A DNA stretch of 46,945 nucleotides from JAUASV01 sp047605685 (GTDB lineage: Bacteria > Actinomycetota > Actinomycetes > Actinomycetales > Microbacteriaceae), in NCBI GenBank assembly GCA_047605685.1, contig JASGFF010000012.1, positions 1-46,945 of the forward strand, in the 5' to 3' direction. The translations under genes and the position numbers were made by a program. A model generated the notes under the pieces. That model was not told the DNA's origin. It did not search any database and worked only from the letters and a program-made list of their open reading frames with translations. This document shows positions 31,482-41,004 of this stretch, piece by piece. Position 1 is the first letter of the stretch. Each line of letters starts with the position of its first letter.

Positions 31482-32192
31482 CTACCGTCCCGGGCTCGCC
31501 GTCCCGCCCGGCAGCCCGTCGAGCCGCCAGTCGACCTCGGCGGCGCCGAGCTCGCGCAGCAGCGCGTTCGCCCGGCTGAACGGCCGGGAGCCGAAGAAGC
31601 CGCGGCTCGCCGAGAGCGGCGAGGGGTGCGGCGACTCGATCACCGGGGTGCCGCCGAGCATGGGGCGCAGGCTCGCGGCATCCCGGCCCCACAGGATCGC
31701 GACGAACGGCGTGTCGCGCGCGACGAGCGCGCGGATGGCGGCCTCGGTGACCTCCTCCCAGCCCCTGCCGCGGTGCGAGCCGGGACTGCCGGCGCGCACC
31801 GTGAGCACCCGGTTGAGCAGCATGACGCCGTGCTCGGCCCAGCCGGTCAGGTCGCCGTGCTCGGGGCTCGGGATGCCGAGGTCGTCGCGCAGCTCGCGGT
31901 AGATGTTCTCCAGGCTGCGCGGCAGCGGGCGCACGTGCGGCTCGACGGCGAACGACAGGCCGATCGGATGCCCCGGGGTGGGGTACGGGTCCTGGCCGAC
32001 GATGAGCACCCGGACGTCCTCGAAGGGGTAGGTGAAGGCGCGCAGCACGTTCGGGCCGGCCGGCAGGTAGCGGCGGCCGGCGGCGACCTCGGCGCGCAGC
32101 CAGTCGCCCATCGCCGCGACGCGCCCGGCGACCGGCTCGAGGGCGCGCGCCCAGCCGGGGTCGACGAGCTCGGAGAGCGGCCTCGGGCTCAT
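31482..32192 (-). CDS. ung: uracil-DNA glycosylase (family 1)
   Basis: It removes uracil from DNA. The 236-residue product has the water-activating motif VLIVGQDPYPTPGHPIGLSF with the catalytic Asp, the GVMLLNRVLTVR strand, ILWGRDA and the minor-groove loop HPSPLSASRGFFGSRPFS. The start at 32190-32192 (MSPRPLSELVD) overlaps the stop of the phosphoribosyltransferase gene as ATGA. Confidence 0.96.
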   Translation of the reverse strand: MSPRPLSELVDPGWARALEPVAGRVAAMGDWLRAEVAAGRRYLPAGPNVLRAFTYPFEDVRVLIVGQDPYPTPGHPIGLSFAVEPHVRPLPRSLENIYRELRDDLGIPSPEHGDLTGWAEHGVMLLNRVLTVRAGSPGSHRGRGWEEVTEAAIRALVARDTPFVAILWGRDAASLRPMLGGTPVIESPHPSPLSASRGFFGSRPFSRANALLRELGAAEVDWRLDGLPGGTASPGR

Positions 32193-32719
32193 TCCGGGAC
32201 CGCGGCGCTCCCCGCGCCCGGCGCCGGGCCGGTGGCCGAAGCCGGCTCGGTCACGGGCGGCAGCGCCGACCAGGGGAACGTGATCCACAGATCGGTGCGG
32301 CGCCAGCTCCAGCTGGGCTCGTAGACGGTGCGCGACTTGGTGTAGAGCACGACGGTGCGCACCTCGGCGCCGAGCTCCTCGATGATCCCGACCACGAGCT
32401 GCATCGTGCGGCCGGAGTCGCTCACGTCGTCGACGAGCAGCACCCGCTTGCCGACGAGGCTCGCGGTCTCCATGAGCGGCGGCAGCACCACCGGCTCCGG
32501 CAGCACCGTGCCGATGCCGGTGTAGAACTCCACGTTGAAGGCGCCGCAGCTCTTCGCGCCGAGCGCGTAGGCGATGTTGCCGGCCAGCAGCAGGCCGCCG
32601 CGGGCGATCGCCACCACGACGTCGGGCACGAAGCCGTCATCCGCGATCCGCTGCGCCAGCTCCCGTCCCGAGCGCCCGAAGTCGTCCCAGCTCAGCACTT
32701 CGCGCTCATCGGATGCCAC
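32189..32719 (-). CDS. purine-type phosphoribosyltransferase
   Basis: The 176-residue protein is a type I PRTase with the PRPP-binding motif RVLLVDDVSDSGRTMQLV near residue 95, and PDVVVAIARGGLLLAGNIAY upstream. It probably salvages hypoxanthine, guanine or xanthine; the specificity cannot be read. A Pro/Ala-rich C-terminal tail of about 20 residues is extra. It leads an operon PRTase-ung-GNAT. Confidence 0.85.
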   Translation of the reverse strand: MASDEREVLSWDDFGRSGRELAQRIADDGFVPDVVVAIARGGLLLAGNIAYALGAKSCGAFNVEFYTGIGTVLPEPVVLPPLMETASLVGKRVLLVDDVSDSGRTMQLVVGIIEELGAEVRTVVLYTKSRTVYEPSWSWRRTDLWITFPWSALPPVTEPASATGPAPGAGSAAVPE

Positions 32720-32815
32720 GACACCACGCTAGCGGCTCGCCGAGGTGCCCCGGCTCCCGGGCCGATCGGGGGTGCGGCCGCGCACCGGCATCCGGTCGCT
32801 CGCTAGCATCCGTCT

Positions 32816-34249
32816 ATGACGGAGGCCACCGAGAGCACGACCCGGGTCGCGCTCCGGCTCGTCGGCTTCCTGTTCCTGCTCGAGCTGGTCAGCGGCATCC
32901 TGCAGGGCTACTACGTGCCGCTCATCACCGACATCGCCCGGCACCTGGGCATCGCGGATGCCCAGTACAACTGGTTCGAGGCCGTGCAGCTGCTGGTCTC
33001 GGCGCTGCTGGTGCCGGTGCTCGCCAAGCTCGGCGACATGCTCGGGCACCGGCGCATCCTGCTGGTCGCGACGGTGATCACCGCGCTCGCGAGCTGGGGC
33101 CTGGTGTTCGCGCGGGGCTTCTGGTCGTACCTGGCGGCCTTCGGCCTGCAGGGCGCCTACACCGTCTGGCTGCCGCTGGAGATCGCGCTCATCTTCGAGG
33201 CCGGTCGCCGCTCGGGCACCGCGGCGAGCCAGACCCGGCACGCGGCCGGCCTGCTCGTCGTCGCCCTCGAGACCGGCGCGATCCTCGGCGCGCTCGGCGG
33301 CTCGGCCGTGCTCGGCGCGCTCGGCGGCGCCGTGGCGCCGACGCTCATCGTGCCCGCCGCGGCCGTCACGCTCGTGTTCTTCGCAATCCTGTTCGGCGTG
33401 CCGGAGTCGGAGCCGCTGCCGGGCCGTCGCCTCGACGGCGGCGGCTTCGTGCTGCTCGGTCTCGCCCTGGCCGGCGTGACCACCGGGCTGACGCTGCTGC
33501 ACGCGAACGGGCCGGGCACCTGGTGGGCCTGGCTCGTCATCCTCGCCGGCCTGCTGCTGCTCGTGCCCTTCGGCAGGCACGAGCTGCGACAGGACGATCC
33601 GGCGATCGACCTGAGGATGCTGCGCCGGAGCGCGATGTGGCCGGTGCAGGCCACCGCCGGGCTGTTCGGCATCGCCGTGCTCGGCGCCCAGACGCCGCTG
33701 TCCACGTTCGCCGGCACCGATCCCGCCGAGGTCGGCTACGGGCTCGGCCTCTCCGCCGGGATGCGCTCGATCGTCATCGGCGTCTACCTCGTGGCGATGA
33801 TCGCCGGCGCGCTGCTGTTCCCGCTGCTCGCCCGCCGCGCCACCCCGCGGATCTCCCTCATCGTCGCGGCCCTCCTCGTCGCCGCCGGCTACCTCGCCTT
33901 CCTGCCGTTGCACACGAGCGTCGCCGAGGTCACCGTCAACATGGTGGTCGCGGGCCTCGGCTCCGGCGCGCTCGTCGCGGCGCTCCCGGCCGCGGCCGCG
34001 GCCGCCGCGCCGCGCGGCCAGACCGGCATCGCCTCGGCCATGACGAACACCACGAAGACGATCGGCGGCTCGTTCTCCTCCTCGGTGTTCGGCATCGTCC
34101 TCGCCACCGGCGCCGGCGGGGTCGCCGCCTCCCTCACCGGCTACCTGACGGTGTGGGCCGTCTGCGGCGGCGGGGCGCTCGTCGCCGCCGTGCTGCTGTT
34201 CTTCGTGCCGCGACTCGCCTTCGCCGACGCCGACGTGCCCGTCGGGTAG
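32816..34249 (+). CDS. major facilitator superfamily transporter
   Basis: The 477-residue protein has about 14 membrane helices, with the MFS motif A variant LAKLGDMLGHRRILL between helices 2 and 3. The substrate is unknown; the length and 14-helix plan resemble DHA2-type exporters. A -10-like TAGCAT (32804-32809) lies six bases before the ATG and there is no ribosome binding site, so the transcript may be leaderless. Confidence 0.85.
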   Translation: MTEATESTTRVALRLVGFLFLLELVSGILQGYYVPLITDIARHLGIADAQYNWFEAVQLLVSALLVPVLAKLGDMLGHRRILLVATVITALASWGLVFARGFWSYLAAFGLQGAYTVWLPLEIALIFEAGRRSGTAASQTRHAAGLLVVALETGAILGALGGSAVLGALGGAVAPTLIVPAAAVTLVFFAILFGVPESEPLPGRRLDGGGFVLLGLALAGVTTGLTLLHANGPGTWWAWLVILAGLLLLVPFGRHELRQDDPAIDLRMLRRSAMWPVQATAGLFGIAVLGAQTPLSTFAGTDPAEVGYGLGLSAGMRSIVIGVYLVAMIAGALLFPLLARRATPRISLIVAALLVAAGYLAFLPLHTSVAEVTVNMVVAGLGSGALVAALPAAAAAAAPRGQTGIASAMTNTTKTIGGSFSSSVFGIVLATGAGGVAASLTGYLTVWAVCGGGALVAAVLLFFVPRLAFADADVPVG

Positions 34250-34269
34250 CGCCCGGGTGGCGCCCGCTA

Positions 34270-35043
34270 CTACAGCCTCGGGGTGAGCGGGCCCTTGACG
34301 ACCTTGTGCGCGGCGGCCTGGGCGACGGGCTTGATCGTGACGAGGTCGAGGTTGACGTGCGCGGGCAGCTCGATCGCGTGCACGATCGCCTCCGCGACAT
34401 CCTCCGCCGACAGCGGCCCGGGCACGTCGGCGTAGACGGCCTCGGCGCGCTCCCGGTCGCCGCCGAAGCGCACGAGGCTGAACTCCTCGGTGTGCACGAG
34501 CCCGGGCGCGACCTCGATGACCCGCAGCGGCTCGCCGGCGAGCTCGAGCCGCAGCACCGCGACCATCGCGTGCGCGGCGAACTTCGCCGCGTTGTACCCG
34601 CCGCCGCCCTCGTAGGCGACCAGGCCCGCGGTCGAGGTGATCGTCAGGATGTCGCCGCTGCCGCGTTCGAGCGCCCCACGGCGCAGCGCGGGCAGCAGCG
34701 CGCTCGTGACCTCCTTGACGCCGATGACGTTGATCTCGAACATCCGGCGCCAGTCCTCCGGGTCGCCGGCCTCGATCGAGGCGAGCCCGTAGGCGCCGCC
34801 GGCGTTGTTGACGAGCGCGTGCGCGCCGCCGAGCTCCTCGACCCGCTCGCGCAGCGCGGCCACGTCCTCGGCCCGGGTGAGGTCGGCGACGAGCACATCG
34901 GCACCCGTCTCGGCGGCCAGCGCCCGCAGCCGCTCGGCCCGCCGGGCGACGCCGAGCACGTCCCAGCCGTGGGCGCGGAACAGTCGCGCCGTCGCCGCCC
35001 CGATGCCCGAGCTCGCCCCCGTCACCACCACGCGAAATGCCAT
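34270..35043 (-). CDS. short-chain dehydrogenase/reductase
   Basis: The 257-residue classical SDR has VVTGASSGIGAATARLFR at the N-terminus, ALVNNAGGAYGL, the catalytic Ser in TITSTAGL and YNAAKFAAHA with the active-site Tyr and Lys. DLTRAEDV follows strand 3. The basic residues after the glycine motif (VARRAERL) suggest NADP(H). The physiological substrate cannot be predicted. A TAGGGT hexamer six bases before the ATG suggests a leaderless transcript. Confidence 0.9.
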   Translation of the reverse strand: MAFRVVVTGASSGIGAATARLFRAHGWDVLGVARRAERLRALAAETGADVLVADLTRAEDVAALRERVEELGGAHALVNNAGGAYGLASIEAGDPEDWRRMFEINVIGVKEVTSALLPALRRGALERGSGDILTITSTAGLVAYEGGGGYNAAKFAAHAMVAVLRLELAGEPLRVIEVAPGLVHTEEFSLVRFGGDRERAEAVYADVPGPLSAEDVAEAIVHAIELPAHVNLDLVTIKPVAQAAAHKVVKGPLTPRL

Positions 35044-35096
35044 GAATCCACCCTAACGATCCGTCCCGGACGAGCCACGCCGATACCCTTCCCAGG

Positions 35097-36248
35097 GTGA
35101 CCGACTCCGCCGTCCCGCCGCTCGAGCGCACCCACGACGGCGGGCCGAGGCGGCGGGTCGCGTTCTGGGACAACGCGCGCTTCGCCTGCGTGACGCTCGT
35201 CGTGATCGGCCACGCCATCCAACGGATGACGTACGACTCCCACAACGCGCTCGTCGTCTACTACTTCATCTACGCCTTCCACATGCCGGCCTTCGCGATG
35301 ATCTCCGGCTACTTCTCGAAGGCGGGCCCACCGGGGGCCCGGCAGATGAAGAAGGTGCTCACCGACATCCTGCTGCCCTACGTGGTCATGGAGCTCGTCT
35401 GGACGCTCGTGCAGTGGGCGTTCGACACCTCGGACGGCATCCAGTTCAACCCGACGGAGCCGAGCTGGACGCTGTGGTTCCTGCTGGCGCTCGGCATCTT
35501 CCGGCTGGTGCTGCCCTACCTCGCGCTGATCCGGCAGCCGCTCGTCTGGGCCGTGGTGTTCTCGATCGGCGTGGGCTACTGGGCCAACGTCGACTCGACG
35601 TTCTCGCTGGACCGCACGATCGGCATCCTGCCGTTCTTCCTGCTCGGCTGGAAGGTGCACCAGTGGGGGCTCGTCGACCGCTGGCGCCTGGCCGAGCGGC
35701 AGGCCTGGTGGATCCGCGGGATCGCGGCGGTGCTGCTCGCCGGCTGGTTCACCGTGCTGCTCGTCTTCATCGGCTTCTGGAGCTCGTTCGACCCCACGCA
35801 CTGGTTCTTCTACGACGACTCCTACCGGGATCTCGGTGCGATCGCCTGGTGGGCCGGCCTGGTGCGGCTCGGCTTCATGCTGCTGGCGGTGGTGCTCTCG
35901 GCCGCGTTCTTCGTGCTCGTGCCGCGGCGGCGCACCCTGGCGACCGACCTCGGCACCGCGACGATGTACGTCTACCTGCTGCACTCCTTCGTGCTCTATC
36001 CGATCCGGCAGAGCGGGGTGCTGCGCGGCGCGCACTCCTCCTGGCCCTGGCTCGCCGGGGTGGTGCTCGGCGCGATCGCGATCTCGGTCGTGCTCGCCTC
36101 CCGGCCGGTGCGCCGGGTGTTCCGCGTGCTCGTCGAGCCGAAGCCGCACTGGCTCTTCGTCGACGTGCCCGGCGAGAGGCACGACCCGGCCACCGGACGC
36201 ATCCCGACCGTCTCGCGCGTCGATCCAACCGGCGCGAAGCGCCGCTGA
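35097..36248 (+). CDS. acyltransferase family 3 membrane protein (fucose 4-O-acetylase-like)
   Basis: The 383-residue protein has about ten membrane helices. The family-3 opening is FWDNARFACVTLVVIGHAIQ with the catalytic-type His, then YFIYAFHMPAFAMISGYFSK and a C-terminal YVYLLHSFVLYPIRQSG. Such enzymes O-acylate surface glycans. The start is GTG 35097, preceded by a TACCCT hexamer and no ribosome binding site. The stop falls inside a 25-bp tandem repeat that has duplicated the end of the gene. Confidence 0.88.
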   Translation: MTDSAVPPLERTHDGGPRRRVAFWDNARFACVTLVVIGHAIQRMTYDSHNALVVYYFIYAFHMPAFAMISGYFSKAGPPGARQMKKVLTDILLPYVVMELVWTLVQWAFDTSDGIQFNPTEPSWTLWFLLALGIFRLVLPYLALIRQPLVWAVVFSIGVGYWANVDSTFSLDRTIGILPFFLLGWKVHQWGLVDRWRLAERQAWWIRGIAAVLLAGWFTVLLVFIGFWSSFDPTHWFFYDDSYRDLGAIAWWAGLVRLGFMLLAVVLSAAFFVLVPRRRTLATDLGTATMYVYLLHSFVLYPIRQSGVLRGAHSSWPWLAGVVLGAIAISVVLASRPVRRVFRVLVEPKPHWLFVDVPGERHDPATGRIPTVSRVDPTGAKRR

Positions 36249-36296
36249 CCAGCCCCTCGCGAAGCGCCGCTGACCAGCCCCTCGCGAAGCGCCGTT
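36234..36296. repeat. 25-bp tandem repeat at the end of the acyltransferase gene
   Basis: Two full 25-bp units (36234-36258, 36259-36283) and a partial third (from 36284) begin with GCGAAGCGCCG. The first contains the stop codon of the acyltransferase gene; the others extend past it into the spacer. It looks like slippage or unequal exchange. Confidence 0.9.
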
Positions 36297-36302
36297 GACT
36301 GA

Positions 36303-36512
36303 CCAGCCCGGCGCGAGTCTCCCGACGGCTACGTCGGAGGGTACGCGTCCGGCGATGGCCACTGGGCTTATGCGCTCGACGATGTGGGCGACACGCTCGG
36401 TGCCGGGGCGGACTCATCGAACAGCGATGACGCCGATGTTCTTGACGATATATTCTCGACGAGATCGTGGCAAACGCCGCCGACTTCTAGCGAGCGAGAG
36501 GGTTTGACGAGG
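36303..36512 (+). other. open, gene-like stretch without a clear start upstream of the secreted protein gene
   Basis: The frame shared with the next gene stays open from a TGA at 36300 and encodes an acidic, Gly/Asp-rich peptide (SPDGYVGGYASGDGHWAYAL, then DDVGDTLGAGADSSNSDDAD). Its only internal start is GTG 36384. It has no recognised family. It may be the remnant of a gene joined to, or lost upstream of, the secreted protein, or the 5' untranslated leader of that gene. Confidence 0.3.
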
Positions 36513-36518
36513 ATGATC

Positions 36519-37220
36519 ATGCGGAGGTTCTTTCACGCGACCGTGACGGTTTGGGCGGCAGGGGTTCTGGTGATGGGCTCTCCCGCCGTCGCGCATGCCA
36601 CGGATGCGACGGCGGCGATCACGGGCAAGGTCGTGGATGCTGCTGACGGCACGAGGATCGCGGGCGTCACGGTGTTCGCCAGGAGCACCTCGGGTCGCAC
36701 CGCATCCACGGTCACGAACTCCCGGGGCGAGTTCTATCTCACCGGCCTGCGCTCGGGCACGTATGCCGTCAAGTTCACGGACAAGACGGGGCTCATCCAG
36801 GCCGACGGCAGCTCGGAGCGGTTCCACTACACGACGGAGTGGCTCGGTGACAGCGTCAGCCGGTCGACCTCCGACACGATCACGCTCTCGAGCGGGGAGA
36901 AGCACTCCGGCGTCCGCGAGCTGATCGGGACGGGCTCCCGGGCCACCGGCCGCGTCTACATCGACGGCAGGCCGGCGACCGTCGCCGACGGTGTGCGCAT
37001 CCGCATCGCCTACGGCGACAAGCAGACCGTCATCCGTGCTGCGCCGACGTTCACCCTGAACGGCGTGCACGCCGACAACTACCGCATCCGGGTGGTGTCG
37101 GCCACGGGGAGCTTCGACCCCGTCTACGTCGTCGACCCGCGCGACGGGAACACCGTCTTCCATCTCAACGGGGTCGATAAGGTCACCGGCCTGCGCGCCG
37201 ACATCACCACGTCCTCGTAG
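36519..37220 (+). CDS. secreted protein with carboxypeptidase-regulatory-like (Ig-fold) domain
   Basis: The 233-residue protein has a signal peptide (MRRFFHATVTVWAAGVLVMG, cleavage near SPAVAHA). A domain of the carboxypeptidase-regulatory/CNA-B type follows (ATAAITGKVVDAADGTRIAG, RGEFYLTGLRSGTYAVKFTD), then a second similar beta-sandwich (GRVYIDGRPATVADGVRIRI). It is probably an exported surface protein; no enzyme motif is present. ATG 36519 is preferred because GAGG (36509-36512) is six bases upstream. ATG 36513 is too close to it. Confidence 0.75.
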   Translation: MRRFFHATVTVWAAGVLVMGSPAVAHATDATAAITGKVVDAADGTRIAGVTVFARSTSGRTASTVTNSRGEFYLTGLRSGTYAVKFTDKTGLIQADGSSERFHYTTEWLGDSVSRSTSDTITLSSGEKHSGVRELIGTGSRATGRVYIDGRPATVADGVRIRIAYGDKQTVIRAAPTFTLNGVHADNYRIRVVSATGSFDPVYVVDPRDGNTVFHLNGVDKVTGLRADITTSS

Positions 37221-37235
37221 GCCGGGCGGGGAACG

Positions 37236-38798
37236 CTAGTGCAGGCTGACCCGCTTCGGCAGGGCGAAGACCAGCGCGAAGGCGACGAGGGCGAATAGGA
37301 CGCTGAGCGCGAGCGAGGCGGTCGCGGCCGGCACGAAGTGGTCGGCGAGCACGCTCGCGGTGGCCTGGTCGATCTGGGCCTGGCTCGGCTGGGCCCCCTG
37401 CGGCAGGGCCGCCTGCACGTCGGCGGCGACGTCGTCGACGTCCGCGATCGCGAACAGCACGCTCGAGACCACGGCGATGCCGATGGCGGAGCCGATGCGC
37501 TGCACGGTGCCGATGACACCGGACGCCGCCCCGGCCTCGGCCCGGTCGACGGTCGCGACGATGAACCGGGCGTTCGGGGCGATGAAGAGGCCGTTGCCGA
37601 GGCCGGCGGCCGCGAGCGGGCCGAGGAACTGCCAGCTGGTCAGCTCGCCCGCGGGCACGAGCACGAGCACGAGCCACACGCCGACGAGGCCGAGCGCGAC
37701 GAGCGCGGTGCCGATGAGCAGCACGCCGCGGCCGAGGCGCTGGGCGATCCGGTCGGACAGCGGGGCGCCGGCGATGTTGCCGAGCGCGAACGGGACCGTC
37801 AGCAGGCCCGCCTCGAGCGCCGAGTGCCCCAGGCCGGTCTGCCACAGCAGCGCGATGACGAAGAAGACCGAGGTGAAGGCCGCGAAGTAGATCATCGCGA
37901 GCAGGGTGCCGCCGGTGAACTGCGGGTGCGAGAACAGGCGCGGCGGCACGAGCGGGCTCACCCCGCGCCGCTCCAGACGCGACTCCCACAGCCAGAACAG
38001 CAGGAGCAGGAGCACGCCGCCGGCCAGCGACAGGAACGTCCACAGCGGCCAGCCCTCGTCCTGGCCCTGGATCAGCGGCACGAGGATGGCGCTGATGCCG
38101 GCGGCGAGCAGCAGCAGGCCGAGGATGTCGGTCGCGGCATCCTCCCCGGCCCGCACCGCCGGGATGACGACGATCGCGGCGATCACGCCGACGACGCCGA
38201 TGGGGATGTTGACGGCGAAGATCCAGCGCCAGCCGTTCTCGTCGCCGAGCGCCTCGATGAGCAGCCCGCCGATGAGCGGGCCGAGGGCCGTGGAGACGCC
38301 GATGACGGCGCCCATGATCGCGAAGGCGGCACCGCGCTTGGCCGGCGGGAACAGCAGCTGGATGAGCGCCGTGACCGGCGGGAAGAAGATGCCGCCGCCG
38401 AAGCCCTGAACGACGCGGGCGACGATGAGCTGCCCCGGGTCGGAGGCGAGGCCGGCGGCGAGGCTCGCGAGCGTGAACACCGCGAGCCCGACGACGAACA
38501 CCCACTTGTGGCCGTAGCGGTCGCCGACACGGCCGGCCGGGATCAGCAGCAGACCGTAGGCGAGGGCGTAGCCGGAGACGATCCAGGCGAGGGTGGCCTC
38601 GTCGGCGTCGATGGAGTCGCGGATGGTGGGCAGTGCGACGTTCACGATCGTGGTGTCGAGCAGCGCCATGAAGGTGCCGACGAGCACGACGGCGAGCGCG
38701 GCCCAGGCGCGCCGGCCCGTGACCCCCTCGGGTGCGACCCAGGCCGGCGGGCCCTGCTGCGGCCGGCCCTGCGGTGGCGGTGCGGTCTGGTCGGTCAT
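37236..38798 (-). CDS. DHA2-family drug:proton antiporter (EmrB/QacA-type MFS)
   Basis: The 520-residue protein has about 14 membrane helices: the motif LLDTTIVNVALPTIRD in helix 1, motif A AGRVGDRYGHK, helix 5 GPLIGGLL (antiporter motif C) and a Pro/Gln-rich cytoplasmic N-terminus. It probably exports hydrophobic or cationic drugs. The ATG overlaps the stop of the upstream padR gene as ATGA, so both form one operon under PadR control. Confidence 0.93.
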   Translation of the reverse strand: MTDQTAPPPQGRPQQGPPAWVAPEGVTGRRAWAALAVVLVGTFMALLDTTIVNVALPTIRDSIDADEATLAWIVSGYALAYGLLLIPAGRVGDRYGHKWVFVVGLAVFTLASLAAGLASDPGQLIVARVVQGFGGGIFFPPVTALIQLLFPPAKRGAAFAIMGAVIGVSTALGPLIGGLLIEALGDENGWRWIFAVNIPIGVVGVIAAIVVIPAVRAGEDAATDILGLLLLAAGISAILVPLIQGQDEGWPLWTFLSLAGGVLLLLLFWLWESRLERRGVSPLVPPRLFSHPQFTGGTLLAMIYFAAFTSVFFVIALLWQTGLGHSALEAGLLTVPFALGNIAGAPLSDRIAQRLGRGVLLIGTALVALGLVGVWLVLVLVPAGELTSWQFLGPLAAAGLGNGLFIAPNARFIVATVDRAEAGAASGVIGTVQRIGSAIGIAVVSSVLFAIADVDDVAADVQAALPQGAQPSQAQIDQATASVLADHFVPAATASLALSVLFALVAFALVFALPKRVSLH

Positions 38799-39376
38799 AC
38801 CCTCTCTCCTTTTCTGCGCCGGCGTTCCCGCTCGTCGACGATGATGTCCTCGACCTGCGAGAGCAGGTCGTCGTGCCAGGCCACCTCGGTCTCGAGGCGG
38901 CGGATCCGGTGGTCCCAGGCGAGCCGCTCGGCGAGCCACAGGTAACGCTCGCCGATCTCCTGGAAGTGCTCGCGGGCGTCCTCCAACCGCAGCCGCAGGG
39001 CGTCCCGGCGCTCGCGCAGCCCCGCGGCGAGTCCGTCGATGCGGTCGGGGTCGAGCCGGGAGAGCGCGAGGTCGAAGGGATCGGTGGACAGGCGCACGGC
39101 ACGGAAGATCCCCTCCCGGATCGCCGTCATCGCCTCGACGCCCGCGGTGGTGATGCGATACACCTGCCGTTCGGGGTAGTTGCCCTCGCGCTCGGTGCGC
39201 TCGATCGCGACGAGCCCCTCGGCGAGCATCCTCTTCAGCGCGCCGTAGAGCGCGCCGGTGCTGACGTCCGCCCACTCGCTCACGTGCTCCTGCTCGGCGA
39301 GCGCGACGAGCGCGTGGCCGTGCAGCGGCCCGCGCTCGGCGAGGGAGCTGAGCACGTAGAGGCGGATGGCGGACAT
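38795..39376 (-). CDS. PadR-family transcriptional regulator
   Basis: The 193-residue protein has the PadR winged helix (LYVLSSLAERGPLHGHALVA, then STGALYGALKRMLAEGLVAI and VYRITTAGVEAM) and a C-terminal coiled-coil dimerisation domain (about 90-185). The start at 39374-39376 (MSAIRLYVL) is preferred over an upstream GTG-type start at 39412 that would run through the operator palindrome. It probably represses itself and the adjacent efflux pump until a ligand binds. Confidence 0.92.
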   Translation of the reverse strand: MSAIRLYVLSSLAERGPLHGHALVALAEQEHVSEWADVSTGALYGALKRMLAEGLVAIERTEREGNYPERQVYRITTAGVEAMTAIREGIFRAVRLSTDPFDLALSRLDPDRIDGLAAGLRERRDALRLRLEDAREHFQEIGERYLWLAERLAWDHRIRRLETEVAWHDDLLSQVEDIIVDERERRRRKGERV

Positions 39377-39382
39377 TCCGAA

Positions 39383-39398
39383 TACTCTCGCGCGAGTA
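39383..39398. promoter_or_regulatory. palindrome upstream of padR, candidate PadR operator
   Basis: TACTC-N6-GAGTA, with the perfect inner palindrome CTCGCGCGAG, lies 7-22 bases before the padR start. Twofold symmetric sites of this size next to padR genes are typical operators of the family. Binding is inferred, not shown. Confidence 0.55.
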
Positions 39399-39556
39399 GT
39401 CGCGCGCGTCAAGTTGAGCCGCGCCGCTGGGCCATCGCGTCGAGCCCGACTCTGTTACGCAGCGTTGCGACGCTCTTTGTTCACCCAGGCTCGGGGTCAT
39501 AGCGTCATGACGAGCCCGAGAGGCCGGACGGCCTCCCCACGACTAAGGAGACCCGC

Positions 39557-40876
<1,320 letters not shown>

Positions 40877-40891
40877 GGACCCACACCCCAT

Positions 40892-40949
40892 AGCGGCCGG
40901 TTCTCCCTCCGATCCGCCCTCGCGCGGGTCGGAGGGAGAACCGGCCGCT
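40892..40949. terminator. long perfect hairpin between metY and metX
   Basis: A 21-bp perfect inverted repeat (40892-40912 and 40929-40949) with a 16-nt loop that can itself pair (CCGC/GCGG) follows the metY stop by 13 nt. The strength fits a terminator or attenuator. There is no T tract, so it may instead stabilise the metY message or set the ratio of metY to metX. Confidence 0.65.
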
Positions 40950-41004
40950 GGCGTGTCGGCGGGCCGCGTAACACGCGAACAAGCGGGCGGATACTGAACG
41001 GGAC

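Noticed and set aside
28854..32324. 1156-codon plus-strand ORF opposite the TPM, GNAT and ung genes
   Set aside because: It crosses three recognised minus-strand genes and has no family features. It is a GC-driven spurious frame.
39413..39556. Possible SAM-type riboswitch upstream of metY
   Set aside because: The 144-bp gap shows no recognisable riboswitch core; only a ribosome binding site and promoter room are evident.
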